Source: Ilumatobacter sp963746265 (lineage in GTDB: Bacteria > Actinomycetota > Acidimicrobiia > Acidimicrobiales > Ilumatobacteraceae). From it: a DNA stretch of 64,000 nucleotides. The DNA is taken from positions 248,001-312,000 of the forward strand of contig CAVVAM010000012.1 in assembly GCA_963746265.1 (NCBI GenBank), given 5' to 3'. Each line of letters starts with the position of its first letter. The stretch's first letter is position 1. Under the pieces are notes generated by a model, which did no database searches, was not told the origin of the DNA, and saw only the letters and a program-made list of their open reading frames with translations. Shown one piece after another: positions 52,993 to 61,154 of the stretch. Both the position numbers and the translations under genes were made by a program.

Positions 52993-54516
52993 TCAGGCCA
53001 GAGCCGCTTCGGCGACGTCGACGCTCTGGTCGCCATCGTCGACGTCACCGCGGCCGTGCTTGCGACGTAGCCGCCACGACCAGAACGCGCCCACAGCGGC
53101 CACGAACAAGATGCACAAGACCAACCTCACCTCGAACGCCCATGGCATGAAGTCGGTGTTGTTCGTGACGTCGTTGCCGAGACCCGACTTCCGGACCAGG
53201 TAGACGACGCTCTCGGGCAGCACCGTCAGGATGATCAAGCCGATGATCTGCACACCCATGAACGGGATCGCTCCGCGATGGATCTGGGCCGTGGTGACCT
53301 CGGGCGGCGCCACCGACTGCAGATAGAACAGCGAGAATCCGACAGGTGGTGAGATGAACGCGAGATTGAGATTGACCGCCATCAGCACCGCGAACCAGAC
53401 GAGATTGACGTTCAGGGCGATCGCCGCGGGGATGAGCAGCGGCATGACGATGAACGAGATCTCGAGGAACTCCAGGTTGATGCCGAGGAGGAACACGATG
53501 ATGTGCGAGGCGATGATGAACCCCCACAGCCCGCCGGGCACGTTTGCGAGCCATTCCGTGATCAGGTCCTGACCGCCCAGTCGATCGAAGACGAGCGCGA
53601 AGAACGTCGAGGCGAGCAGGATCTGCAGCACCAGGCTGGTGATGTTCGACGTCGCCCTGGCCGCACCCCACAGCACCTTGAAGTTCAGGCGGCCGTACAG
53701 GGCGGCGAGGATCATGGCGCCGAGTGCGCCGACAGCTCCCGCCTCCGAGGCGGTCGCGTATCCACGGAAGATCGAACCGAGTACTGCGAAGATCAGACCG
53801 AGCGGCGGGATCACGGCGAGCACGAACTGCTTGAACAGTTCGCCCCGCGACATCGACCGCTCCTCCTTCGGGATCGGCGGGGCACTCCCCGGCTTCGAAT
53901 AGGCGACCATCAGGACGTAGACCGCGAACAGCGAGGCGAGCAGGACGCCGGGGATGAGGGCCCCGGCGAACAGCTGCCCCACCGATACCGGAATGAACTG
54001 GGCGAGCACGATCAGCACGAGGCTCGGCGGCATCAGCTGGGCGAGGGTGCCGGAAGCGACGATCACACCCGATGCGAGCTCGTGATCGTACTTGTACTTG
54101 ACCATCACGGGCAGTGAGAGCACCCCCATGACGATCACGGTGGCTGCGACCACGCCGGTCGCGGCGGCGAGCAACGTGCCGACGAAGACGACCGCGATGG
54201 CGACCCCGCCGCGCAGAGGGCCGAGGATGACGCCGATCGTGGTCAGCAGACGTTCCGCCAGCCCGGATCTCTCGAAGATCGCTCCCATGAACACGAAGAA
54301 GGGGATCGCCAGGAACGTGAAGTTGGACGCGCTGTCGGCGAACCACCGGTTGAACAGCCCGTTCAGCTGTTGCGGTTGCATGTCGCCCTGAGCCCAGCCG
54401 ATCAGGAAGAACGCCATCGCGGTGCCGGCGAACGTGAACGCGACCGGGTACCCGATCATGATGATGAACATGAACAGGCCCAGCATGATCAATGCCAGGA
54501 CTTCTGAGTCGATCAC
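52993..54516 (-). CDS. dctM: TRAP transporter large permease subunit DctM
   Basis: 507 residues with about 12 hydrophobic helices (ALIMLGLFMFIIMIGYPVAF, VAIAVVFVGTLLAAATGVVA). The GMEIP/NLAFISPPVGFSLF and LIPAAIALNVNLVWF regions match DctM, the sodium-driven transport subunit. Together with DctP and DctQ it should import an organic acid. The start overlaps dctQ by four bases. An acidic tail (DVDDGDQSVDVAEAALA) is extra. Confidence 0.93.
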   Translation of the reverse strand: MIDSEVLALIMLGLFMFIIMIGYPVAFTFAGTAMAFFLIGWAQGDMQPQQLNGLFNRWFADSASNFTFLAIPFFVFMGAIFERSGLAERLLTTIGVILGPLRGGVAIAVVFVGTLLAAATGVVAATVIVMGVLSLPVMVKYKYDHELASGVIVASGTLAQLMPPSLVLIVLAQFIPVSVGQLFAGALIPGVLLASLFAVYVLMVAYSKPGSAPPIPKEERSMSRGELFKQFVLAVIPPLGLIFAVLGSIFRGYATASEAGAVGALGAMILAALYGRLNFKVLWGAARATSNITSLVLQILLASTFFALVFDRLGGQDLITEWLANVPGGLWGFIIASHIIVFLLGINLEFLEISFIVMPLLIPAAIALNVNLVWFAVLMAVNLNLAFISPPVGFSLFYLQSVAPPEVTTAQIHRGAIPFMGVQIIGLIILTVLPESVVYLVRKSGLGNDVTNNTDFMPWAFEVRLVLCILFVAAVGAFWSWRLRRKHGRGDVDDGDQSVDVAEAALA

Positions 54517-55295
54517 GTTCCCCTCCTCTCGTCGGTCACTCCAGACGTGAGACCGGCCTTCTCGGCGTACTCGTCGACAGCGAAGTCGTCGACGGAGAAC
54601 GTCTGCCCACCGGCGAGTGCCGGGTTGTCCGACTCGTGGCGGTACTCGTGACCGCGGAGGAACTCGATGTTCTTGATCACCTCGGCGATGCCCTGGATCA
54701 TCAGGAAGACGAAGCCCATCATGAGCGCCGTCTTGATCGGATAGCGGGCGAGGCCGCCGGCGTCGGGGGAGCCCTCACGAGCTTCCCATGACAGCTTGAC
54801 CGACGGCCAGCTGTACTTGATGCCGACATAGGCGAACGGGAGCAGCGCGACCAGGTGACCGACCAGGTCGATCCACGACTGGGTCCGACTCGACCGATTG
54901 GCGAACCAGAAGTCGACTCGCACGTTGATGCCCTCGCGGAGGATGTGTGCCAGTCCGAACACGAAGATCAAGGTGTAGAGGTACCACTGGGCTTCGATCA
55001 GCCAGTTCGACGTGAGGTTGCGGCCCTGGTTCGCTCCAACCCGTCGAAGCACGACGTTCACGACCGAGATGGTGACGGTCGGGAAGATCAGGAACGCGCT
55101 GATCACACCGAGCACGCCTGCGAACGCGTTGGCCGCCATGCGGTAGCCGTGCAGGATCTGCATGATCGGGCCACGCGGTCGAAGTCCCGCATCCGCTTCG
55201 TCGTCGTGGCCGTGATGGTCGTCGCCGTGGCCGTGATGGTCGTCGTCGACGTATTCGATGTGCATCTCGACGCCACTCGTGTCGTTGTCGTCCAC
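54513..55295 (-). CDS. dctQ: TRAP transporter small permease subunit DctQ with His-rich N-terminus
   Basis: 260 residues, larger than typical DctQ. GTG 55295 is chosen because GGAGG lies four bases upstream. The first 45 residues contain a His/Asp-rich stretch (DDDHHGHGDDHHGHDDE) that may bind metal. Four helices follow (FAGVLGVISAFLIFPTVTIS, LYTLIFVFGLAHIL, LVGHLVALLPFAYVG, ALMMGFVFLMIQGIA). The tail after the fourth helix is about 45 residues longer than usual. It lies 70 bp after dctP. Confidence 0.9.
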   Translation of the reverse strand: MDDNDTSGVEMHIEYVDDDHHGHGDDHHGHDDEADAGLRPRGPIMQILHGYRMAANAFAGVLGVISAFLIFPTVTISVVNVVLRRVGANQGRNLTSNWLIEAQWYLYTLIFVFGLAHILREGINVRVDFWFANRSSRTQSWIDLVGHLVALLPFAYVGIKYSWPSVKLSWEAREGSPDAGGLARYPIKTALMMGFVFLMIQGIAEVIKNIEFLRGHEYRHESDNPALAGGQTFSVDDFAVDEYAEKAGLTSGVTDERRGT

Positions 55296-55365
55296 AGATC
55301 CTCCAGGAGGGGACGTCGTGGGTGCGCTACGGCAGCAGTGCACCCACGACGTTCGGCGTGTCGGG

Positions 55366-56610
55366 TTACTCGGCCAGGAAGTCGAGCATCGCCTTCTCGG
55401 CGAGCCCGAACCAGGGCCCGAGCTGGGCCTGGTAGGCCTGGTAGCTGTCGAGGATCTCCTTGTATCCGGCGTCCGCGGCCGCGTTCTCGTCGAGGATCTC
55501 CTGGATGGCCCCCGCCGACGCCGCCATCACGTCGTCGGGGAACGGCAGGACGGTGACATCGCTCTCCTTGATGGTGGCGAGCGCCGGCGGGTTCAACGTG
55601 TCGTACTTGGCCAGCATCTGGGTATACGAATGTGCCGCCGCCGAGGCGAGCACTGCCTGGTACTCCTCCGGCAACCCGTCGAACTCGTCAGCCGGGAAGT
55701 ACACGTCGAGCGACGGGCCGGGCTCCCACCAGCCCGGGTAGTAGTAGAACTGCGTGACCTTGTTGAACTCCTGGTTGAGGTCGTCGTAGGGGCCGACCCA
55801 CTCGGCGGCATCGATCGCGCCGCTCTCCAGCGACTGGTAGATCTCGCCACCGGGGATGACCTGCACCGACACGCCGAGCTTCTCGAGCGCCTGACCGCCC
55901 ATGCCGGGGATGCGCATCCGGAGGCCACCCAGGTCGTCGACGCCGGTGATCTCCTTGTTGAACCACCCACCCATCTGGCAGCCGGTGTTGCCGGCCGGAA
56001 AGTTGACCACACCGAATCGATCGCGGAACGCCGCCTGGACGAGGTCGAGGCCGCCACCCTCGTACATCCACGAGATGTGGCCGCGTGCGTTCATCCCGAA
56101 CGGGATCGCCGTGCTCAGCTGGGTGATCGGGTCGATGCCGACGTAGTAGTACGACGCCGTATGACCGGCCTGTACGGCTCCGGTCTGGACGCTCTGCAGG
56201 ATCTCGAGCGGGGGCACCAGCTCACCACCCGGCGCCGCCGTGATCTTGAACCGTCCACCCGTCAGCGCGCCCACCCGCTCCGCGAAGTACTCGGCACCGC
56301 CGTAGATCGTGTCGAGCACGATCGGCCAGCTCGTCGCCAGGTCCCATTCGATCTCGGGGAGATCGCTGGCCTGGAGCGCCTCGTCGAGGTCCGCATCCCC
56401 GGTCGTCTCGGCGGAGCCGTCGTCACCGGATTCGTCGGCTGCAGTGGAACCGGTGCTGACCGAGTCGTCGTCGTCGCCCGAGCATGCAGCGAGCAGTCCG
56501 CCGGCGGCGGCGATGCCGAGCGCACCGACGAACGAGCGTCGCGACCACCCTCCGGCTGCGGCATCGGGATCGGCGAGCAACTCCTCGCGGTCGGTCACGT
56601 GTTCGGACAT
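55366..56610 (-). CDS. dctP: TRAP transporter substrate-binding lipoprotein DctP (Tat signal)
   Basis: 414 residues. The N-terminus has a twin-arginine signal WSRRSFVGALGIAAAGG with a lipobox LAAC followed by an acidic Ser/Asp linker. The solute-binding domain includes AGHTASYYYVGIDPITQL, FPAGNTGCQMGGWFNKEI, GLRMRIPGMGGQALEKLG (the ligand-binding Arg segment) and AAEWVGPYDDL. This resembles the DctP group binding keto- or aromatic acids; the ligand is not certain. Tat export suggests folding before export. First gene of the transporter operon. Confidence 0.92.
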   Translation of the reverse strand: MSEHVTDREELLADPDAAAGGWSRRSFVGALGIAAAGGLLAACSGDDDDSVSTGSTAADESGDDGSAETTGDADLDEALQASDLPEIEWDLATSWPIVLDTIYGGAEYFAERVGALTGGRFKITAAPGGELVPPLEILQSVQTGAVQAGHTASYYYVGIDPITQLSTAIPFGMNARGHISWMYEGGGLDLVQAAFRDRFGVVNFPAGNTGCQMGGWFNKEITGVDDLGGLRMRIPGMGGQALEKLGVSVQVIPGGEIYQSLESGAIDAAEWVGPYDDLNQEFNKVTQFYYYPGWWEPGPSLDVYFPADEFDGLPEEYQAVLASAAAHSYTQMLAKYDTLNPPALATIKESDVTVLPFPDDVMAASAGAIQEILDENAAADAGYKEILDSYQAYQAQLGPWFGLAEKAMLDFLAE

Positions 56611-56722
56611 AAGTACCCCCAGGTCAGTGTCCCGCACGGCCCTCCGCCGTGCGTGTTCGCAAACCGTAGGGCTTCGCGCTGGCAACGTCCAGTGTTCGCG
56701 TCGATCACCGAGCGAGGCAGCG

Positions 56723-57094
56723 TCAGCGCTCTCCGAACTCGATGGCGATCGCCGGGACGTCGTAGCACCACGCCTCGTAGGTGAGACCGATCGACGCGTC
56801 ACCGCCCCAGACGTACTTCTCGCCCATCAGATCGCCGCAGCGACGACGTTCGTCCGAGTCGGTCACGTCGCGGGAGCGACCGCGGTGCTCCTCTCCTGCC
56901 AGCTTCACGACGACCACGGGATGGGCGAGCATGTTGCGGTACCAGTCGGCGCCCGGCCCGTTGCCCGAGATCAGGTACATCGTGTCGGCCATCACCCCGA
57001 ACCAGATCTCGATCTCGTGCGAACGCCCCGACACCCGTCCCGTCGTGACGACGTCGCAACATTCGACGTCGACATGTCGGTCCAACCAACTCAT
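56723..57094 (-). CDS. deazaflavin (F420)-dependent nitroreductase-family protein
   Basis: 123 residues of the split-beta-barrel Ddn type: GRVSGRSHEIEIWFGVMADT, YLISGNGPGADWYRNMLAHP and VVVKLAGEEHRGRSRDV match F420-binding oxidoreductases of actinobacteria. Substrate unknown. ATG 57094 overlaps the upstream lipoprotein stop by four bases. Confidence 0.85.
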   Translation of the reverse strand: MSWLDRHVDVECCDVVTTGRVSGRSHEIEIWFGVMADTMYLISGNGPGADWYRNMLAHPVVVVKLAGEEHRGRSRDVTDSDERRRCGDLMGEKYVWGGDASIGLTYEAWCYDVPAIAIEFGER

Positions 57095-58029
57095 TCGCAG
57101 CCCTCTGCAGTCCCCCAGTCGAACGTGACGACACGGCGATCCTGTTCGGCGAACACCGCGAGCTCCCCACTGCTGAACCCATCGATCGTGAGCACGACAT
57201 ACGACGGTCGCCGGTCGGTCGGATCGACGATCGCGCTCGCGTCGATGCGTCCGGTGGCCGAGTCGATCGCCTGCTCCGTGTGCGTCAGCCAGACCACGCT
57301 GTTGCCTGCTCGGCCGTCTCGCTCGCCGACCACGTCAGCCGCGAACGTCTCGGTCGACCAACGTTGCGGGCCTGCCGGGCCCTGTCGTGTCCGCTGGCCG
57401 GCGTGGCGATCGGGGTTCACCGCGAGGACGTCGTGGTCGAGCCAGAAGCCGAACCACGCGAGGATCGTCCGGTCGAGGATCGAGTCGGTGACGACGGGTT
57501 GACGGGCGACGATCGCGACGACGTCGCCGGTCGAAGCGACGTCGGCTCGTCGCGCCGACTCCGTCAACTCAGCTTCGAGGTCGACGAACTCTACGAACCG
57601 CCCATCGGCGTCGAGCCGCATGTCGGGCAGGACGGCGAGATTGCGGTACAGCGCACCGGCGACGTACTCCTCGGTCAGGCCCGTGTCCAGCTCGACGACG
57701 TCGTCGAACGACATCACGTACCCGCCCTGCGACGCGTCGACCGCCACGTCGACGGTGAACATGCGGGACACCTGCGGGCCACGGGTGCCGATCACCTCAC
57801 GCGCGGCCACGCGGCACGGTGCACCCCAGTCCCACGGCCCCAGCGGCAACGCCTCCGTCGAGGTCGGCACCGAGCGGATCGTCAGGACCGGCGCAGGAGG
57901 CAGTTCGACGAGTGCGTCGGAAGTGCCCGGCGGCGCCTCCGAGAGCGTGGCGGCCGTCGAAGCGTCATCACCGGTGCACCCGGTTGCCATCGTCCACGCC
58001 AGCACCGTGCCGAGCGTGGCTCGTCTCAC
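57091..58029 (-). CDS. putative lipoprotein of unknown function
   Basis: 312 residues from a GTG. A short signal (ATLGTVLAWTMATGC) ends in a lipobox-like Cys18. The mature part alternates beta strands (GPQVSRMFTVDVAVD, SYVVLTIDGFSSGELAVF) without a recognised catalytic motif. It overlaps the acyl-CoA mutase gene upstream (4 bp) and the F420-type gene downstream, so the three are translated together, but the link in function is not clear. Confidence 0.78.
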   Translation of the reverse strand: MRRATLGTVLAWTMATGCTGDDASTAATLSEAPPGTSDALVELPPAPVLTIRSVPTSTEALPLGPWDWGAPCRVAAREVIGTRGPQVSRMFTVDVAVDASQGGYVMSFDDVVELDTGLTEEYVAGALYRNLAVLPDMRLDADGRFVEFVDLEAELTESARRADVASTGDVVAIVARQPVVTDSILDRTILAWFGFWLDHDVLAVNPDRHAGQRTRQGPAGPQRWSTETFAADVVGERDGRAGNSVVWLTHTEQAIDSATGRIDASAIVDPTDRRPSYVVLTIDGFSSGELAVFAEQDRRVVTFDWGTAEGCE

Positions 58030-59603
58030 GGTCGGTACTGACCGAAGACGTCTCGGAGCGCGTCGCTGACCTCGCCCAGCGTCGCTCCGGCACGCAGGGC
58101 GTCCTTCATCGGGTACAGCAGGTTGTCGGTGCCGCGGGCCGCGTCCTTCAGGGCGTCGAGTCGGGCCGAGACCTCACCGGCATCGCGATTCGCCTTGTAC
58201 GTGGCGAGGCGGCCTTTCTGGGCCGGTTCGAGCGACGGGTCGATCGGGAACACGCTCGGCTCGGGCTCGTCGTCGATCTGGAACTTGTTGAGGCCGACGA
58301 TCACGCGCTCGTCGTCGTCGATCGACTTGGTGTACTCGTAGGCCGACTGCTCGATCTCGTCCATCTGGTAGCCGGCTTCGATCGCAGCGACGGCGCCGCC
58401 GAGCTCGTCGATCCGCTCGATGTACTCCCACGCCAGACGCTCGACCTCATCGGTCATCGACTCGACCAGGTAGGACCCGGCGAGCGGATCGGGCGTGTCG
58501 GTGACGCCGGCCTCGAACCCGATGATCTGCTGGGTGCGCAACGCCAGCCGTGCCGCCTCCTCCGTCGGCAGCGAGAGCGCCTCGTCGTAGCCGTTCGTGT
58601 GGAGCGACTGGGTGCCGCCCATCACGGCGGCGAGGGCTTGGAGCGCCACCCGCACCACGTTGTTGACCGGCTGCTGGGCGGTGAGCGTCGACCCGCCGGT
58701 CTGGGTGTGGAACCGCAGCATCGTCGACTTGGGGTTCTCGGCCCCGAAGCGCTCGGTCATGATCTTGTGCCACATGCGGCGGCTGGCACGGAACTTCGCG
58801 ATCTCTTCGAAGAAGTGGTTGTGTCCGTTCCAGAAGAAGCTCAGCCGCGGTGCGAACTCGTCGACGTCGAGGCCCGCGTCAATCGCCGCCCGCACGTACG
58901 CGATCGCGTTCGCGAGCGTGAACGCGATCTCCTGCGTGGCCGTCGAGCCGGCCTCGCGGATGTGGTAGCCCGAGATCGAGATCGTGTTCCAGCGGGGCAC
59001 GTGCTGGGAGCAGTACTCGAAGATGTCGGTGGTGATCCGGATCGACTCGCGTGGCGGGTAGATGTACGTGCCGCGGGCGATGTACTCCTTGAGCAGGTCG
59101 TTCTGGATCGTTCCCGAGATCTTGTCGGCGGGGACCCCCTGCTCTTCCGCGACGAGTTCGTACATCAGCAGCAGGACGGCGGCGGTCGAGTTGATCGTCA
59201 TCGACGTGGTGACCTGGTCGAGCGGGAGATCCTTCAGCAGGGCGCGCATGTCGTCGAGCGAATCGACCGCCACGCCGACCTTGCCGACCTCGCCCTCGGC
59301 GCGAGGGTGGTCCGAGTCGTAGCCCATCTGCGTCGGCAGGTCGAACGCGCACGACAGGCCGGTCTGGCCGGCGTTCAACAGGAAGTGGAATCGCTCGTTG
59401 GTCGCCGCGGCATCGCCGAAGCCGGAGTACTGCCGCATCGTCCAGTGACGCCCGCGGTACATCGAGGGATAGACGCCCCGCGTGAACGGCGCACGACCGG
59501 GGAGACCGAGCTGCTCCTCGGCGTTCCAGTCGGCGAGATCGTCGTCGGTGTAGAGCGGCTTGATCTCGATCCCGGAGTCGGTTCGGCGCACGTCGTCGGC
59601 CAT
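58026..59603 (-). CDS. acyl-CoA mutase large subunit (methylmalonyl-CoA mutase-like)
   Basis: 525 residues: the TIM-barrel substrate domain only. The B12-binding DxHxxG domain is absent and must come from a separate small subunit not in the window. Landmarks are RGVYPSMYRGRHWTMRQYSG, SCAFDLPTQMGYDSDHP, ISISGYHIREAG and TGGSTLTAQQPVNN. The Tyr in WTMRQYSGFG is at the position occupied by Tyr in methylmalonyl-CoA mutase and by other residues in isobutyryl- or hydroxyisobutyryl-CoA mutases, favouring a methylmalonyl-type substrate. ATG 59603 fits the conserved start. Confidence 0.88.
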   Translation of the reverse strand: MADDVRRTDSGIEIKPLYTDDDLADWNAEEQLGLPGRAPFTRGVYPSMYRGRHWTMRQYSGFGDAAATNERFHFLLNAGQTGLSCAFDLPTQMGYDSDHPRAEGEVGKVGVAVDSLDDMRALLKDLPLDQVTTSMTINSTAAVLLLMYELVAEEQGVPADKISGTIQNDLLKEYIARGTYIYPPRESIRITTDIFEYCSQHVPRWNTISISGYHIREAGSTATQEIAFTLANAIAYVRAAIDAGLDVDEFAPRLSFFWNGHNHFFEEIAKFRASRRMWHKIMTERFGAENPKSTMLRFHTQTGGSTLTAQQPVNNVVRVALQALAAVMGGTQSLHTNGYDEALSLPTEEAARLALRTQQIIGFEAGVTDTPDPLAGSYLVESMTDEVERLAWEYIERIDELGGAVAAIEAGYQMDEIEQSAYEYTKSIDDDERVIVGLNKFQIDDEPEPSVFPIDPSLEPAQKGRLATYKANRDAGEVSARLDALKDAARGTDNLLYPMKDALRAGATLGEVSDALRDVFGQYRP

Positions 59604-59722
59604 CGTTCCAGCGTAGGTCGCCGTGCCCCACAGCGCATGGGCGGCGACGCGTTTTGCGCCGCCGGTCGACCTCAACCCGCTGAAGGAGAACGGGACCAAC
59701 GGTCTCGTGCGACGATGTCGGT

Positions 59723-60367
59723 ATGCGCAAGTTCGTGATCATGGGAGTCCAGGGCAGTGGAAAGGGCACGCAGGCGACGATGCTCGCCGAGCGATTCGAT
59801 TTGGTGCACATCAGCGTCGGCGACATCTTTCGATGGCACATCCAGTCCCACACGAAGCTCGGTGCCGCGGTCAAGCGCATCGTCGACGTGGGCCAACTCG
59901 TCGGCGACGACCTCGTGGAGTCCGTCGTGCAGGACCGGCTCCAGCTCCACGACTGGAACTACGGTTTCGTCGTCGACGGGTTCCCCCGCAACGCCGTGCA
60001 GGCCGAGTTCTTCTTGGAGAGCTACGACATCGACGGCGTGATCAACCTCGAGATGCCCGACAGCGAAGTGGAACGCCGGGTGCTGTCACGACGGCTCTGC
60101 TCCGGCTGCGGGCTCGACTACAACCTGATCGCCAGCCGGCCCGCGGTCGAAGACGTCTGTGACGTCTGCGGCGGCACGCTCGTGCGACGCCCCGACGACA
60201 ACCCACAGGCGCTCGCCAACCGGCTCCACGACTACCACGAGAAGACGAAGCCCGTGATCGAGCTGTTCGAACGCAAGGAGTTCGTCGCCCACATCGACGC
60301 CACCCAGGACCGGGACACCGTCTTCGCCGAGATCGTGGAGCAGTTTCACCTTCCCGACGACGAGTGA
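59723..60367 (+). CDS. adk: adenylate kinase
   Basis: 214 residues. Interconverts AMP, ADP and ATP. P-loop GVQGSGKGTQA, NMP-binding HISVGDIFRWHI, GFVVDGFPRNAVQAEFF and a zinc-type lid with two C-x2-C pairs (LCSGCG and VCDVCG). The GDIFRWHIQSH segment differs from the usual GDMLR. It is not next to secY as in ribosomal operons, so it may be an extra copy. ATG 59723. Confidence 0.92.
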   Translation: MRKFVIMGVQGSGKGTQATMLAERFDLVHISVGDIFRWHIQSHTKLGAAVKRIVDVGQLVGDDLVESVVQDRLQLHDWNYGFVVDGFPRNAVQAEFFLESYDIDGVINLEMPDSEVERRVLSRRLCSGCGLDYNLIASRPAVEDVCDVCGGTLVRRPDDNPQALANRLHDYHEKTKPVIELFERKEFVAHIDATQDRDTVFAEIVEQFHLPDDE

Positions 60368-60519
60368 CACACGAGTGCCGGGGCCCGCGGGCGAGCGCCA
60401 ACGGCTCCGGTCGCAGGGGAGGAGCAGTCCGGTGCCCGGAACGATGAGACCTCGTCGACCACAGCACCCGGATCGTCGGCTCCGCGTCCGGTCGATACCT
60501 GGTCGCACCGGAGTCGGCG
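60368..60519. other. intergenic gap after adk
   Basis: About 150 bp of GC-rich sequence without a recognisable gene; the minus-strand frame running through it is the nonsense continuation of the hydrolase remnant. Confidence 0.4.
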
Positions 60520-60742
60520 ACGATCGACGGGTCGTCCGCTCGAGGAACCTCACCAACTCGATTTCGTCTCCGACGGGGTCGAGATTCCACGATGCCAGAT
60601 GGGCAGCGCCCTCGAACTCGACGAGCGTGACGAGATCCGGTCGCGCAGCGGCGAGCTCGCGGCCGATCTCGATCGGAACGTCGTCGTCGTCGCCGTGGAG
60701 GATGAGCACGGGTACGACCCTGGTCCGAACGACGCCGCCCAC
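60520..60742 (-). pseudogene. alpha/beta-hydrolase C-terminal remnant
   Basis: A minus-strand frame reads VVPVLILHGDDDDVPIEIG, LVTLVEFEGAAHLASWNLD and VRFLERTTRR, which are the catalytic-acid and catalytic-His ends of a serine alpha/beta hydrolase. The first two thirds, including the nucleophile elbow, are missing: sequence identity as a hydrolase stops abruptly near 60745 where lower-GC DNA starts. It is a fragment left by a rearrangement. Confidence 0.7.
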
Positions 60743-61154
60743 CAGCAGCCCGACCAGTTGTCAGCAGAATGACACGGCTACTGACCCCGCGACCGAACAA
60801 TCATTGCTGGAGCACCAACCGCGATTCATGGCGAGTAATCTGAATAGCACTGTATTGAATTCATACATAACGTTGTTTCGCTGCCTGCTCTGACCTGGTG
60901 AATCACGAAGCGATGGGCGTGGCCAACAAGCCAACCAGCGACGTGACCGGTTCCCGAAACCGCAGCGTCAGACAAATATTGATCAACATGATCGTCCAAC
61001 TTGCGGGGGTCATGTCGACGCGATAAAGCAGCGCTCGCTCGGATCCCGCCAGATTCACTTCCTACGCACCAGGTGCGTTGTTCGTGATTGACATGTCGAG
61101 ATCATGAGACATATTCCGGGACGGGGTCATCTCGGTCAGACATGGAGGTCTGTC
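60743..61154. other. lower-GC intergenic segment before the large secreted gene
   Basis: About 400 bp noticeably richer in A/T than its surroundings (for example gtattgaattcatacataac near 60850 and agacaaatattgatcaacat near 60970). No open frame looks genuine. It probably carries the promoter of the secreted protein. GGAGG at 61144-61148 gives that gene a strong ribosome site, in the loop of a small cagac/gtctg inverted repeat (61137-61152). Confidence 0.5.
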
